In this document: positions 1 to 8,437 of the stretch, one piece after another
Layout of the letters: each line of letters starts with the position of its first letter
How positions within the stretch are numbered: the first letter of the stretch is position 1
Assembly: GCA_016874735.1 (NCBI GenBank)
Contig: VGTI01000029.1
Coordinates: forward strand, 1-49,829
DNA: 49,829 bases
Direction: 5' to 3'
Source of the DNA: Deltaproteobacteria bacterium
GTDB taxonomy: Bacteria > Bdellovibrionota_B > Oligoflexia > Oligoflexales > CAIYRB01
Made by a program: the position numbers and the translations under genes
Notes under the pieces: generated by a model
Told to the model about the DNA's origin: nothing
The model's database searches: none
Seen by the model: only the letters and a program-made list of their open reading frames with translations

Positions 1-26
1 GTGGCGCCGACTTACGGAGAGCGAGC

Positions 27-1664
27 TTGAGCATCCACTACCGACGGCAGGGCAGCGCTATCGTTGTTCTGGGCAATACCTACGCCTATCGCGACCAACT
101 GAAGGCGCTTGGCGCGCGCTTTAGCGGAGTTGATCGGCACTGGCGCCTGCCGCTCACACCGGCCAATCTTGAGTCTGTTCATGAGTTGTGTGCAAACGCC
201 GGAGGTGGAAGCCTCGATCAGGCATCTACCTCCACCCTTGTCGTTCAAGAATCGAGCCCATTACCCATCGCTGCTGCGGCCACGCGCGCGCTTTTTACCC
301 CGAAGACAGACGAGACTGAGCACCAAGGACTGTCTTTGCGTCAGCTTATGGAGCAGGTGGAATCGGCGGTCACGCGTGCTTTTCCAACGACGGTTTGGGT
401 GATCGGCGAGGTGCAAAACCTGAGCCGCAGGGGGGGCCACTGTTATCTTGACTTAGCCGAGGGCCGCAGTGATGCGCACGCTAACGCCACAACCACGGTG
501 AGAGCCATCATCTGGAGCAGCGCTCTCAATCAAATTCAGTCGCGGCGCGGCGCTGACAAGGTCGCAGAGGTGCTGCAGGACGGCCTTCAACTCCGCTGCC
601 TTTGCCAGGTTCAGCTCTACAAAGATCGTGGCAGTATTACGCTCTTGATCTCTGACATCGACCCGAACTTTACCAAAGGCGCTCTGGCACTTGCACGCGA
701 GCGACTGCTTAAGGAGCTGAGAGCCAAGGGGCTGGATCGTGCCAACAAAAGCTTACCACTTCCGCCCTTCCCTCTGCGGCTAGGGCTCATCAGTGCTGCT
801 GGCTCGCGGGCGCAATCCGACTTTCTCGATCAACTCGTGTGTCTCAAATATCCCGGCGAAGTACTATTTTGCTCGACCAGCATGCAAGGGGAACAAGTGC
901 CGCGCCAGGTTGTCGCCGCCTTACAACTACTCACGGCCCGCGGCTGTGACCTCATTGTCATCACCCGCGGCGGCGGCAGCGCTGCCGACCTGAGGTGGTT
1001 TGACGCGCCAGAGATCGCCTACGCGATCGCACAGGCTAAGATCCCCATCGTAGCCGCCATCGGCCACCACGATGATGTATGCGTCGCCGAGGAGATTTGT
1101 CACATGCGTCAAAAGACACCAACTGCAGCGGCCGACTACATCGTAAGTATCCTACTCGACACCCGGCGCACCATCGACACCATCGCGGCGGCCATGGCCA
1201 AGACGCTTGATGATCGCATTCAAGCCGTGAGCGTTTTGACTGCAGCATTGGTGGGCCGCTTACACGTCGCTGCTGAGCGATCTCTAGACCTGCGGTCCCT
1301 AGCGCTCACGCAACTCGGCCATGGATTACAGCGGACGGCCACAGCTAGGATTCATCAGGCGCTCAGCCAACTCGGCGATTTCAAAACGCGCATCAGCATT
1401 GGTGCCGAGAGACTCATGGGACAGTGCAGCACGCGCATTGCAGAGCTTCTGGCTGCATTGCAAAGGCGCGACCCGAGCAGCTGGATTGCCCAGGGATGGA
1501 CCAGACTGAGCATTGGCGCCGATCTTGTAAAAAGCGTGTCTCAAACAAAGATCGGCGAAACTCTGAGGGCAAGACTCAGTGACGGTTGGCTGCATCTGCA
1601 AGTCACGAGCACTGAAACCGCCACTGACAGCGATAAGACTAAACACGTGGGAGACGATCCATGA
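27..1664 (+). CDS. xseA: Exodeoxyribonuclease VII large subunit, N-terminally extended
   Basis: Catalytic large subunit of exonuclease VII, which degrades single-stranded DNA to oligonucleotides in the cytoplasm during repair and recombination. The OB-fold nucleic-acid domain (about residues 100-200, including VWVIGEVQNLSR) is followed by the exonuclease domain with PLRLGLISAAGSRAQSDFLD, VITRGGGSAADL and AAIGHHDD, and a helical C-terminus. The protein is 545 residues; typical XseA is roughly 400-460. The excess is about 90 residues at the N-terminus with GNTY, LKALGARF and a Trp. The TTG start at 27 has GGAG at 16-19, seven bases upstream. The frame stays open to the window edge, so a longer upstream form cannot be excluded. 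The stop overlaps xseB as ATGA, indicating translational coupling. The family assignment is secure; the role of the extension is unknown. Confidence 0.95.
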   Translation: MSIHYRRQGSAIVVLGNTYAYRDQLKALGARFSGVDRHWRLPLTPANLESVHELCANAGGGSLDQASTSTLVVQESSPLPIAAAATRALFTPKTDETEHQGLSLRQLMEQVESAVTRAFPTTVWVIGEVQNLSRRGGHCYLDLAEGRSDAHANATTTVRAIIWSSALNQIQSRRGADKVAEVLQDGLQLRCLCQVQLYKDRGSITLLISDIDPNFTKGALALARERLLKELRAKGLDRANKSLPLPPFPLRLGLISAAGSRAQSDFLDQLVCLKYPGEVLFCSTSMQGEQVPRQVVAALQLLTARGCDLIVITRGGGSAADLRWFDAPEIAYAIAQAKIPIVAAIGHHDDVCVAEEICHMRQKTPTAAADYIVSILLDTRRTIDTIAAAMAKTLDDRIQAVSVLTAALVGRLHVAAERSLDLRSLALTQLGHGLQRTATARIHQALSQLGDFKTRISIGAERLMGQCSTRIAELLAALQRRDPSSWIAQGWTRLSIGADLVKSVSQTKIGETLRARLSDGWLHLQVTSTETATDSDKTKHVGDDP

Positions 1665-1888
1665 CGGTGAAATCACATAGCGACGAGACTCCAAACAGCG
1701 AATCCGCCAGCTACAAAGCCATGCTGCAAGAAGTAGAAGTGCTGGTCAAAGAGGTGGGACAACCCGATCTGGAACTCGATACTATGGTCGGCAAGATCGA
1801 GCGCGGCTACTCCTTAATCAAAGCCATGCGCGCTAGACTCGAGACCACTAAGGAAAAAGTTGAGCAGCTACGTCTGGATTTTGAATGA
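1661..1888 (+). CDS. xseB: Exodeoxyribonuclease VII small subunit
   Basis: Small helical subunit of exonuclease VII; several copies bind each XseA and are needed for activity. At 75 residues it has the usual size, with the family core around LELDTMVGKIERGYSLIKAMR and a terminal coiled-coil helix (LETTKEKVEQLRLDFE). Its ATG overlaps the xseA stop by four bases, which is the standard arrangement and supports both calls. It is the last gene of the unit; the convergent methyltransferase gene ends 23 bases downstream. Confidence 0.93.
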   Translation: MTVKSHSDETPNSESASYKAMLQEVEVLVKEVGQPDLELDTMVGKIERGYSLIKAMRARLETTKEKVEQLRLDFE

Positions 1889-1900
1889 TCACCGATACTG

Positions 1901-1925
1901 ATCATCGATCGCTATGACCGATGAT
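1901..1925. terminator. Weak inverted repeat between convergent genes
   Basis: ATCATCG (1901-1907) and CGATGAT (1919-1925) form a seven-base-pair stem in the short gap between xseB and the convergent methyltransferase gene, overlapping the latter's stop region. No clear T-tract follows on either strand, so this is at best a weak bidirectional terminator. Confidence 0.25.
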
Positions 1926-2844
1926 TTATGCGATACGCTTTGTGGATTTTACGATCACGAAAGTCTTCAGGAATCGTCGCTTCCGTGAGGTCCTCAATCA
2001 GGTAACGCTTGCTCAAATAAGTATCCAGAATAAATACGCGCTTATTCGTTGAGAAATAGAGGGTACCCTGAGCCGCCAGGCGCTCCATCGACCTCTCGAT
2101 TAGGCGCCCGTGATCGCGCTGAACATCGAGAAATCCTTTCATGCGTTTCGAATTGGAAAACGTCGGCGGATCCAAAAAAACCACGTCAAATAGGCGCGAC
2201 TTATCTACCGGAGTCGCCAGATATTCGCGAGCATCAGCCCTGATAAACTCGTGACTGTCAGGATCGAGTCCATTGACGCGAAAGTTATCGTGCGCCCACT
2301 CAAGATATTTTTGCGACAAATCGACACTCGTAGTCACCGCACCAGCTTGCGCTGCAGCCACACTAACGCTACCTGTGTAGCAAAAAAGATTGAGCATTTT
2401 GCAACCAACAGGCAGCCTGCGCATCACCGAGCGCAACGGACGGTGATCCAGAAAGAGACCGGTATCCAGGTAATCCGTCAAGTTAACAAGATACTTACTA
2501 GACTCCTCGGTCACGGCGATCAGTGCGCCGCTCTCCCCAAGTTTAACGTACTGATCTTTCCCCTGCATGCGTCGCCGTCCCTTGAGGTGAACCCGTTCCG
2601 GCAAAATATTTAACGCCTCCGCCACGGCCTTCACCAGCTCAGACTCGTCTAGTGCTTGGTCTTTGTGAGCTACCCCGCGGTCATAAATCACGGCATTGCC
2701 GTCGTAGATGTCGACAATGTGAGGCAGCTCGGGAATATCGGCATCGTACAGGCGGTATGCACTGGTACCGGTCTTGTCGGCCCACTTTTTGCGCGGCTTG
2801 GCAATTTTCTTCAATCGATTCTTGAATGCTTCTATCTGATGCAT
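1912..2844 (-). CDS. RlmK-like class I SAM-dependent rRNA methyltransferase
   Basis: Probable 23S rRNA guanine methyltransferase resembling the stand-alone RlmK, or C-terminal, half of RlmKL. The N-terminus (NRLKKIAKPRKKWADK followed by YRLYDADIPELP) is typical of that family. Motif I is NLFCYTGSVSVAAAQAGA near residue 150, and the catalytic-region motif is FLDPPTFSNSKRMKG near residue 220. At 310 residues it covers the methyltransferase domain but lacks the THUMP/RlmL half found in the enterobacterial fusion. It lies 37 bases downstream of the outer-membrane protein gene on the same strand and could be the last gene of that operon. The exact target base is inferred from the family. Confidence 0.85.
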   Translation of the reverse strand: MHQIEAFKNRLKKIAKPRKKWADKTGTSAYRLYDADIPELPHIVDIYDGNAVIYDRGVAHKDQALDESELVKAVAEALNILPERVHLKGRRRMQGKDQYVKLGESGALIAVTEESSKYLVNLTDYLDTGLFLDHRPLRSVMRRLPVGCKMLNLFCYTGSVSVAAAQAGAVTTSVDLSQKYLEWAHDNFRVNGLDPDSHEFIRADAREYLATPVDKSRLFDVVFLDPPTFSNSKRMKGFLDVQRDHGRLIERSMERLAAQGTLYFSTNKRVFILDTYLSKRYLIEDLTEATIPEDFRDRKIHKAYRINHRS

Positions 2845-2881
2845 GACTTATGTTCCACTATCGACTTATGGCTTTAGCCTG

Positions 2882-4141
2882 TTAAAACTGCCTCTGCAGG
2901 CTGAGCATGACACCGTAGCCAGTGCTTTGCTTCGGCACTTCCTGATTAAATGCATCTATCAAGTTCGGCGCCACTCCAGAAAAATTGAACATGTTGTAAC
3001 TGAACTGACCAGCAACGGTAAACCATTCTACCGGTGCAAGCGCAAGTTCGGCGCCGACCTCGTCAACAGTACCCTCGACCACGATCTCCACCGCGTCGGC
3101 TCCGTCCTCAGGTTTAACCGACTGTTTATAGGAATTCAGCATGCTGCGTCCGATGCTTGGCGAGAAGGTTACTCCAAATGGTAGTTTTCTCTCTAGCGAC
3201 GCGCCGAACGATATACTGCTGGCCTCCCCGTAGACAATATAGCCCGTTGCTGGCGACGCCGTACCGTAGCCGATACGCCCATCGATCGAAGTGGTTTCCC
3301 ACTTACGTTTAATACTAGCCCCAACGCTCAGCAGATGACCCGAGAAGGTGTTGGTCGAAACGCTATCGAAATATTCGTTAATATAGCCAAAATAATTATA
3401 GAACCCTACGGGTCCTGCCGGTGGCTGCTGCGCCACATAGACAGTCTGATTCCGCACTGACATACGTCCTTCGTAAACTTTGTCATCGTATTTGAAACCA
3501 ATTTTAGTGCCATAGATCGAAGTCATTCTCGTAGTCAATAAATCAGGCAGCGCATAGCCAGCAGTCTGATCGATAGTTACTTCTATGGTCTCTGCTAAGG
3601 GTAGGTAGAGCTCCCCGTCCACCATCATAGTAAAAAAACGAAACTTGCCTGCAGGCGAAACATTAGTTACCGGAAAATACGAGCCGTTGTCTTGTGCATA
3701 AGTCCGTTCGCTACCGGAAGTATCGGCCCATTTCTCCCTAGCGTAGCCACGGAGGCCAATATGGCTCCGGCCTCCGGCTAGCATGAATCCAAGTCCGTAG
3801 TCGCTCTCTGCCTTGGCCATGACGTCGTAGGACTGGGTAAAGCTTTGCCTTGTCGAGGCGGTAACATTGGAGACAAAGCGCGATCGCCCTTCAATCTTTT
3901 GACCGATCTCGACGCCTTTAAGATGGAGACCCTCGGGGGTTTTTTCGCTCGCAGGCTCGCGCCGTGAGCGCGTATTCCAAGGGCGCGCATATCTACCGTA
4001 ACCACGTGCCAGCAGATGGGCATTGTCGCTGGTCTCGGTAGCTGGTGCAGCAACAGAGGGCGCCGTGACCGTTAGGCTTGCACTTCCTAACATCAAACTT
4101 AAGAGCCACATGTCCCAAATGTTAGTGCGCCACTTTACCAT
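2882..4141 (-). CDS. Outer-membrane beta-barrel protein, unknown function
   Basis: Not a named family I recognise. The 419-residue product begins with a signal peptide (hydrophobic MWLLSLMLGSASLTV, probable cleavage after SVAA). From about residue 85 it alternates polar and aromatic strands rich in Gly, Tyr and Phe, and it ends in LQRQF; a terminal Phe is a standard signal for barrel insertion by BamA. The ATG overlaps the 3' end of the upstream GYF-like gene by 20 bases and has GGAAAG seven bases upstream. Co-transcription with that gene and the PP2C phosphatase suggests a signalling-linked envelope unit. Confidence 0.75.
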   Translation of the reverse strand: MVKWRTNIWDMWLLSLMLGSASLTVTAPSVAAPATETSDNAHLLARGYGRYARPWNTRSRREPASEKTPEGLHLKGVEIGQKIEGRSRFVSNVTASTRQSFTQSYDVMAKAESDYGLGFMLAGGRSHIGLRGYAREKWADTSGSERTYAQDNGSYFPVTNVSPAGKFRFFTMMVDGELYLPLAETIEVTIDQTAGYALPDLLTTRMTSIYGTKIGFKYDDKVYEGRMSVRNQTVYVAQQPPAGPVGFYNYFGYINEYFDSVSTNTFSGHLLSVGASIKRKWETTSIDGRIGYGTASPATGYIVYGEASSISFGASLERKLPFGVTFSPSIGRSMLNSYKQSVKPEDGADAVEIVVEGTVDEVGAELALAPVEWFTVAGQFSYNMFNFSGVAPNLIDAFNQEVPKQSTGYGVMLSLQRQF

Positions 4142-5453
4142 GCGGGCTTTCCGCCGATCCTCGATCAGCTGCCCGACTGCCCTGAGAATCGCGACCGCTT
4201 AACGTGGTTAAAAACCGCACTTCTGCTGGGTAATCAAAGCGTGTAAATTTGTCTTCTGTGCCAAGACTGTCAGCGTAAAGAACTAGCTGCGATTTAACGT
4301 CCCCAGTAATTTGACTGGGCATCGCAACACCAAGTCGCAGAATATTCCATATGTACCGCTCGGTACTGTATGAGGACAAGGTATCAACCTGCCGCGGTTG
4401 ATTGGCGCGGCAGCGCCCGAGAGCACCGAGATCGCTAGCGTCTTCAAAGCAGCTCCAAAGCGCCAGCTCGTTGCTAGGTGACACATTCGACTCGGGTGCT
4501 GATAGACCTTGAGAGGCGGCAATCAACCAGTTCAGTCGGGATTTTAGGCTGGTCACACCATTTCGCTCAAATTCTGCACGCGCAACCTCGCTTGCATTTT
4601 TCTCAGAAAGATCGACCAGCGCCTTCTGAGCCATGACTAAACAGCCAAGGTAATAATTTTCTCCGGCCAACCATCCTTTATGCTCTTTCTTACGGATCCA
4701 ATTCGGATCCCATGCCAAGACGCGCGCCCATTGTGCATGTACAAGTTGGTGCTCCGTCAGAACCTCATGCCAAGATGCCTGACTGCTACGCCATTGCTCG
4801 GCCCAGGTTTTATAGGAACAGTTCAACGGTGCCACTGCAGCCCCCCGTAGCACGTTGCCACGCAGACCAGAAATTTGACCGTCGCGCGCAAAAGCGTAAC
4901 TACGCAGGTAAGGCAACCAGGCGTCGCCGTCCTTCCGCCCGGACTGCGCCTTGTCGACGATAAATTGCATATTCGTCTGCATATATTTGAAAAAACCGTC
5001 TTTGTCGCTGCTGTCTAAAAGTGATTGAGCGTCCTCAGGACGGGGTGCGTGATCAGGCAGTTCTCGAGCTTTGCTCGACATCCTAGCATTGTTGGCCATG
5101 TAGATGGCCGCCACAAAAGCTGCGGCTGCCAGCAGCAAAAAGGTCACCGCTAGACCTAGCCCACGTGCCGACTTCTTACGTATTAGTCTCGTATTCTCAC
5201 TTAATTGCTGTGGCTCACCATGACCTGACACACCCCAATCGCTGGCCAAATCCTCATAAACTATACGCGCCACCTCAGGATAGGTCTTCTTGACCTTTTC
5301 CATGTTATCCATGGAGACCCACGGACCACAGTGACCGGACACCTCATCAGACAGACCAAACTGCATACGCTTAAAGGCATCTTTCAGCTCCATGAGAGTC
5401 ATGGGGCCGCTGAAGCCTTCAAGGTTACGTCTGATGAGATAAAGTTTCGCCAT
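4122..5453 (-). CDS. GYF-like N-terminal domain, single-pass inner-membrane protein
   Basis: The 443-residue protein has three visible parts. Residues 1-70 look like a small GYF-type adaptor domain (YLIRRNLEGFSGPMTLMELK, then GPWVSMDN). A positively charged linker (RLIRKKSARG) leads to one membrane helix near residues 95-118 (LAVTFLLLAAAAFVAAIYM). A roughly 320-residue Trp- and Ala-rich domain follows and should be periplasmic by the positive-inside rule. The start overlaps the phosphatase stop (TAATG), so the two are translationally coupled. A role linking a cytoplasmic signal to the outer-membrane barrel encoded next is inference; no enzyme motif is visible. Confidence 0.65.
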   Translation of the reverse strand: MAKLYLIRRNLEGFSGPMTLMELKDAFKRMQFGLSDEVSGHCGPWVSMDNMEKVKKTYPEVARIVYEDLASDWGVSGHGEPQQLSENTRLIRKKSARGLGLAVTFLLLAAAAFVAAIYMANNARMSSKARELPDHAPRPEDAQSLLDSSDKDGFFKYMQTNMQFIVDKAQSGRKDGDAWLPYLRSYAFARDGQISGLRGNVLRGAAVAPLNCSYKTWAEQWRSSQASWHEVLTEHQLVHAQWARVLAWDPNWIRKKEHKGWLAGENYYLGCLVMAQKALVDLSEKNASEVARAEFERNGVTSLKSRLNWLIAASQGLSAPESNVSPSNELALWSCFEDASDLGALGRCRANQPRQVDTLSSYSTERYIWNILRLGVAMPSQITGDVKSQLVLYADSLGTEDKFTRFDYPAEVRFLTTLSGRDSQGSRAADRGSAESPHGKVAH

Positions 5454-6181
5454 TAACTTCTCACGTGGGATAGAAGCACAGTTATGTTGTCGCGTCCTCC
5501 AGCTGCGTTCGCAGCATCGATCAGTATTTTCGGTAACGTGTCAAAGCGATCTAGATTCTCAGAAATGATTTGGGCGATTTTACGATCCTCAAGCATGCCG
5601 CTTAGTCCGTCCGAGCAGGTGACAAAAATCTGGCCAGATTTCAGAGGCACTTCGTAAATATCAATATCAACGCGTTCGGCGAGTCCCATGGCCCGGACCA
5701 ATGCACCGTCCTTAGCACCAGGTTGCACCGCCGATTTAGGCAACCAGCCTCGCTCCAAAAAGTTAGCGACACTGTGATCCAGAGTCAGTTGGAATATATG
5801 TTTTTTATAGTACATATAGGTGCGACTATCACCCACGTGCGCGAGATGCAGCGAGTCACCCACAAACATGAGACAGTTCAGAGTTGTGCCCATCCCTGCG
5901 ATCTCGCGTTCGCGCCTGCCTCGTTCGATGATTTCCATGTTCATTTTGTCTATTGCAGTAGACAGGAACGGTGCGATCTCTTCATGGCGGATACGATCAC
6001 TACCTAAAAAAGCCTTACGCAGACCGGAGACCGCCATGCTCGAGGCAACCTCACCACCACTGTGACCGCCGATGCCGTCTGCCACAATGCCAAACCCAGC
6101 AGCCTCGTCGAAATAGAGACTGTCCTGGTTATTTTTTCGCCGCCGTCCTACGTCGGTGGCACCTACCATACGCACCTGCAC
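5453..6181 (-). CDS. PP2C-type protein serine/threonine phosphatase
   Basis: Metal-dependent Ser/Thr phosphatase, the usual partner of Hanks-type kinases. Conserved motifs in order: TDVGRRRKNNQDS, VADGIGGHSGGEVAS, MGTTLNCLMF, AHVGDSRTYMY, LDHS, VTCSDGLSGML and GGRDNITVLL; the metal-binding aspartates are present. I place the start at GTG 6181 because GGGGAGG lies five bases upstream and this gives a 242-residue protein beginning just before the PP2C fold. A longer reading from TTG at 6277 adds 32 residues with no ribosome site and no similarity to the fold. First gene of a minus-strand unit with the GYF-like and barrel genes. Confidence 0.9.
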   Translation of the reverse strand: MQVRMVGATDVGRRRKNNQDSLYFDEAAGFGIVADGIGGHSGGEVASSMAVSGLRKAFLGSDRIRHEEIAPFLSTAIDKMNMEIIERGRREREIAGMGTTLNCLMFVGDSLHLAHVGDSRTYMYYKKHIFQLTLDHSVANFLERGWLPKSAVQPGAKDGALVRAMGLAERVDIDIYEVPLKSGQIFVTCSDGLSGMLEDRKIAQIISENLDRFDTLPKILIDAANAAGGRDNITVLLSHVRS

Positions 6182-6340
6182 CTTGGCCTCCCCTATGACT
6201 CCGTACGATGCTTCGGCACTTACAATCCCGAACCTTAGAAACCTCGATCGCGATTCGTCACGGAGCCCCCTGTTCAAGCGATTAAGACACTGACTTCGAG
6301 GTCCTTAAATGGTATTTTTCTACTTTTCCTCAAATCAAAC

Positions 6341-6360
6341 TCTGCCGACCAGACGGCAGA
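6341..6360. promoter_or_regulatory. Perfect hairpin in the aminotransferase leader
   Basis: TCTGCCG (6341-6347), a six-base loop ACCAGA, and CGGCAGA (6354-6360) form a perfect seven-base-pair stem 25 bases upstream of the aminotransferase ATG and inside the divergent promoter region shared with the phosphatase gene. It could be an operator or an RNA hairpin in the leader; no T-tract follows. Confidence 0.4.
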
Positions 6361-6385
6361 TAGATCCACTATTGAGGGCGCCATC

Positions 6386-7570
6386 ATGCCACGTATCAGT
6401 GATCGTTGGAGTCATTTCGGTACCTCGATCTTTACCACAATGACACTCAAGGCTCAGGCCACCAACTCAATCAACTTGGCCCAGGGCTTTCCTGACTTTG
6501 ATGGACCAAACGAGGTCAAAAAGGCAGCAATCGATGCTGTTACGGAGGGATGCAATCAGTATGCACCGGCTCCAGGATTGCCGCGCTTGCGCCAACTCAT
6601 TGCTGCGCGGCGTTCATCGCAGGCTGGAGGCAATTACGACTGGGCCGAAGAGGTAACGATTTTCTCTGGAGCTACGGAGGCACTTTTTTGTACTCTTCAG
6701 GGACTCTTCGGTCCGGGCGATGAGATATTAGCTTTCGAACCGTTATATGACTCTTATATCGCCGGCGCCCATAGTGCTGGTGCAAAAATTGTTGGCGTCC
6801 CCCTTGCACCACCAAGCTTTAGCTTCACGGCGGCGGCTCTCGAGCGGTTGGTAACCAAAAATACACGAGCCATCTTGGTCAATAGTCCTCACAACCCCAC
6901 CGGCCGCGTATTTCATGCGGCTGAATTGGCAATCATTCGCGACTTTGCACTCGCCCATGATTTAATCGTCATCACGGATGAGGTTTATGAGGAGCTTGTT
7001 TACAGTCCCAACGTATGCCAAAGCCTTGCGACGCTCCCAGGTCTTAGAGACCGTACGGTTGTTATCTCGTCTACAGCCAAGACCTTTAGTTTTACGGGAT
7101 GGAAGGTGGGCTATGCGTTTGCTCCCGCTGCTCTCACTAAACTGCTTAGGGCTGTTCATCAATTTACGGTGTTTTGTTCCGCTACTCCGCTGCAGCACGG
7201 GATGATCGCGGCACTGCAACTAAGCCCCGAGTACTACGACGATTTGCGCAGCGATTACCGCCAGCGCCGAGACCAGCTGCTGGCCAGCCTTGTAAAGGCG
7301 GGATTCCAGCCAGTGGTACCGGAGGGGTCTTACTTCATCATAGCTGATTACAGCAAACTTAGTGACCAGGACGACCGCAGTTTTGCCCTCCGCCTCGCTG
7401 AGGTCTGCGGCGTGGCCTCGATTCCTTTGTCGCCTTTTTATGTGGATGAAGACCAGGCCCGCAAGTCACTACGCTTTTTGCGCTTTGCCTTTTGCAAAAG
7501 CCTAGACACACTCAGTGCTGCCGGCGAGCGCCTGCTGTCATTCGATGCCCGTGCCAACCCAATCGGCTAG
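6386..7570 (+). CDS. PLP-dependent class I aminotransferase
   Basis: Fold-type I aminotransferase using pyridoxal phosphate, cytoplasmic. It resembles the methionine/kynurenine aminotransferase branch (YbdL/CCBL-like): N-terminal INLAQGFPDF, then SGATEALFCTLQGLF, NSPHNPTGRVF, DEVYEELVY, and SSTAKTFSFTGWKVGY with the PLP-binding Lys at residue 232. The C-terminal RFLRFAFCK carries the Arg that binds the substrate carboxylate. At 394 residues it is full length. It is transcribed away from the PP2C gene, and its 3' end overlaps the convergent DUF429-like gene by 33 bases. The true substrate cannot be read from sequence. Confidence 0.88.
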   Translation: MPRISDRWSHFGTSIFTTMTLKAQATNSINLAQGFPDFDGPNEVKKAAIDAVTEGCNQYAPAPGLPRLRQLIAARRSSQAGGNYDWAEEVTIFSGATEALFCTLQGLFGPGDEILAFEPLYDSYIAGAHSAGAKIVGVPLAPPSFSFTAAALERLVTKNTRAILVNSPHNPTGRVFHAAELAIIRDFALAHDLIVITDEVYEELVYSPNVCQSLATLPGLRDRTVVISSTAKTFSFTGWKVGYAFAPAALTKLLRAVHQFTVFCSATPLQHGMIAALQLSPEYYDDLRSDYRQRRDQLLASLVKAGFQPVVPEGSYFIIADYSKLSDQDDRSFALRLAEVCGVASIPLSPFYVDEDQARKSLRFLRFAFCKSLDTLSAAGERLLSFDARANPIG

Positions 7571-8437
7571 ATCTGGTAGGTGCACCCACCCATCGACCTC
7601 GCGAAAGCTCTCTGGCTTATCGCGCGTTAGCCCTGCAAGATGCAGGGCGCCGACGACAGCGGTAATAAACGCGTGAAAAATTTCGACGCTCCCAGCAATC
7701 TGGGCCACAAGATCGCTGCGCAGTGGCGCCAGCAGTCGCTGGCCAACCATAGCTTCGATGACTAGCTCGCGCACTGCCAGTCCCGTCTCGAACCGACGAT
7801 ACTCAAGCTTGACGGCGTCTGGGAGTCCCAGGGGGCGTCTGAGCGCCTCGAGTGCCGTCGAAACCTGGGTCTCCCTCAGCAGGATTTGCGGATCAAGAGC
7901 ATTGAGGCGGCGCTGCAGAGTACGCGCCCTAGTAACGAGCGGGGCCAGGTTAGCGCTGAAAGTGGGCTCAGTCGCGTCGTCAGCCGGTTCTGTGAGTTTC
8001 ATGACGTCCCAAACGCGCTGGCTCTGCGGATTAACCGGCCTGGCTTTGCGAGCACCGCGGCGCCTCACACGATTACTGATGGCCATCATGTAGGCGACTG
8101 CGACATCGTCACACTGCACGGCCCCAGGGCAAAGAGGTCTTTGGCAGGCTACGCATGGCGGCAGGGTCAGGGGGCAATCGACAAAAACTGCCGCGAGCGG
8201 TCCGTGGCGTGTCAAGAGATCGGCTAGTCGTTCATCCGAAAATAATGTGCCAAAAGCGCCGATCTTTTCATATACTTTGGTTATCTCAATCGCTTCCTGA
8301 CCAGGATCTCCGCTAACCAGGACGAGAGCGGTCTTGTTGGCGTTGGGACCAGACAGATGGATTCCAGCTGCTTCATGCGAGAGGGATTGAGAGGCATTTT
8401 TGCTAGCTTTTCGCGTCAACATCGTCGCCTTGCTCAT
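7538..8437 (-). CDS. DUF429-like predicted RNase H-fold protein
   Basis: Likely member of the DUF429 family of predicted nucleases with an RNase H-like fold. The first strands (AAGIHLSGPNANKTALVLV) and the acidic motif VFVDCPLTLPP fit that fold. A tight cysteine cluster follows (PPCVACQRPLCPGAVQCDD, spacing C-x2-C-x4-C-x5-C), which could bind a metal. The start at 8437 has AAGAGG nine bases upstream. Both ends overlap neighbours: 33 bases with the aminotransferase 3' end, and 38 bases with the 5' end of the divergent TPR gene. Activity is unproven; the family label is my best match from motifs. Confidence 0.65.
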   Translation of the reverse strand: MSKATMLTRKASKNASQSLSHEAAGIHLSGPNANKTALVLVSGDPGQEAIEITKVYEKIGAFGTLFSDERLADLLTRHGPLAAVFVDCPLTLPPCVACQRPLCPGAVQCDDVAVAYMMAISNRVRRRGARKARPVNPQSQRVWDVMKLTEPADDATEPTFSANLAPLVTRARTLQRRLNALDPQILLRETQVSTALEALRRPLGLPDAVKLEYRRFETGLAVRELVIEAMVGQRLLAPLRSDLVAQIAGSVEIFHAFITAVVGALHLAGLTRDKPESFREVDGWVHLPDLADWVGTGIE

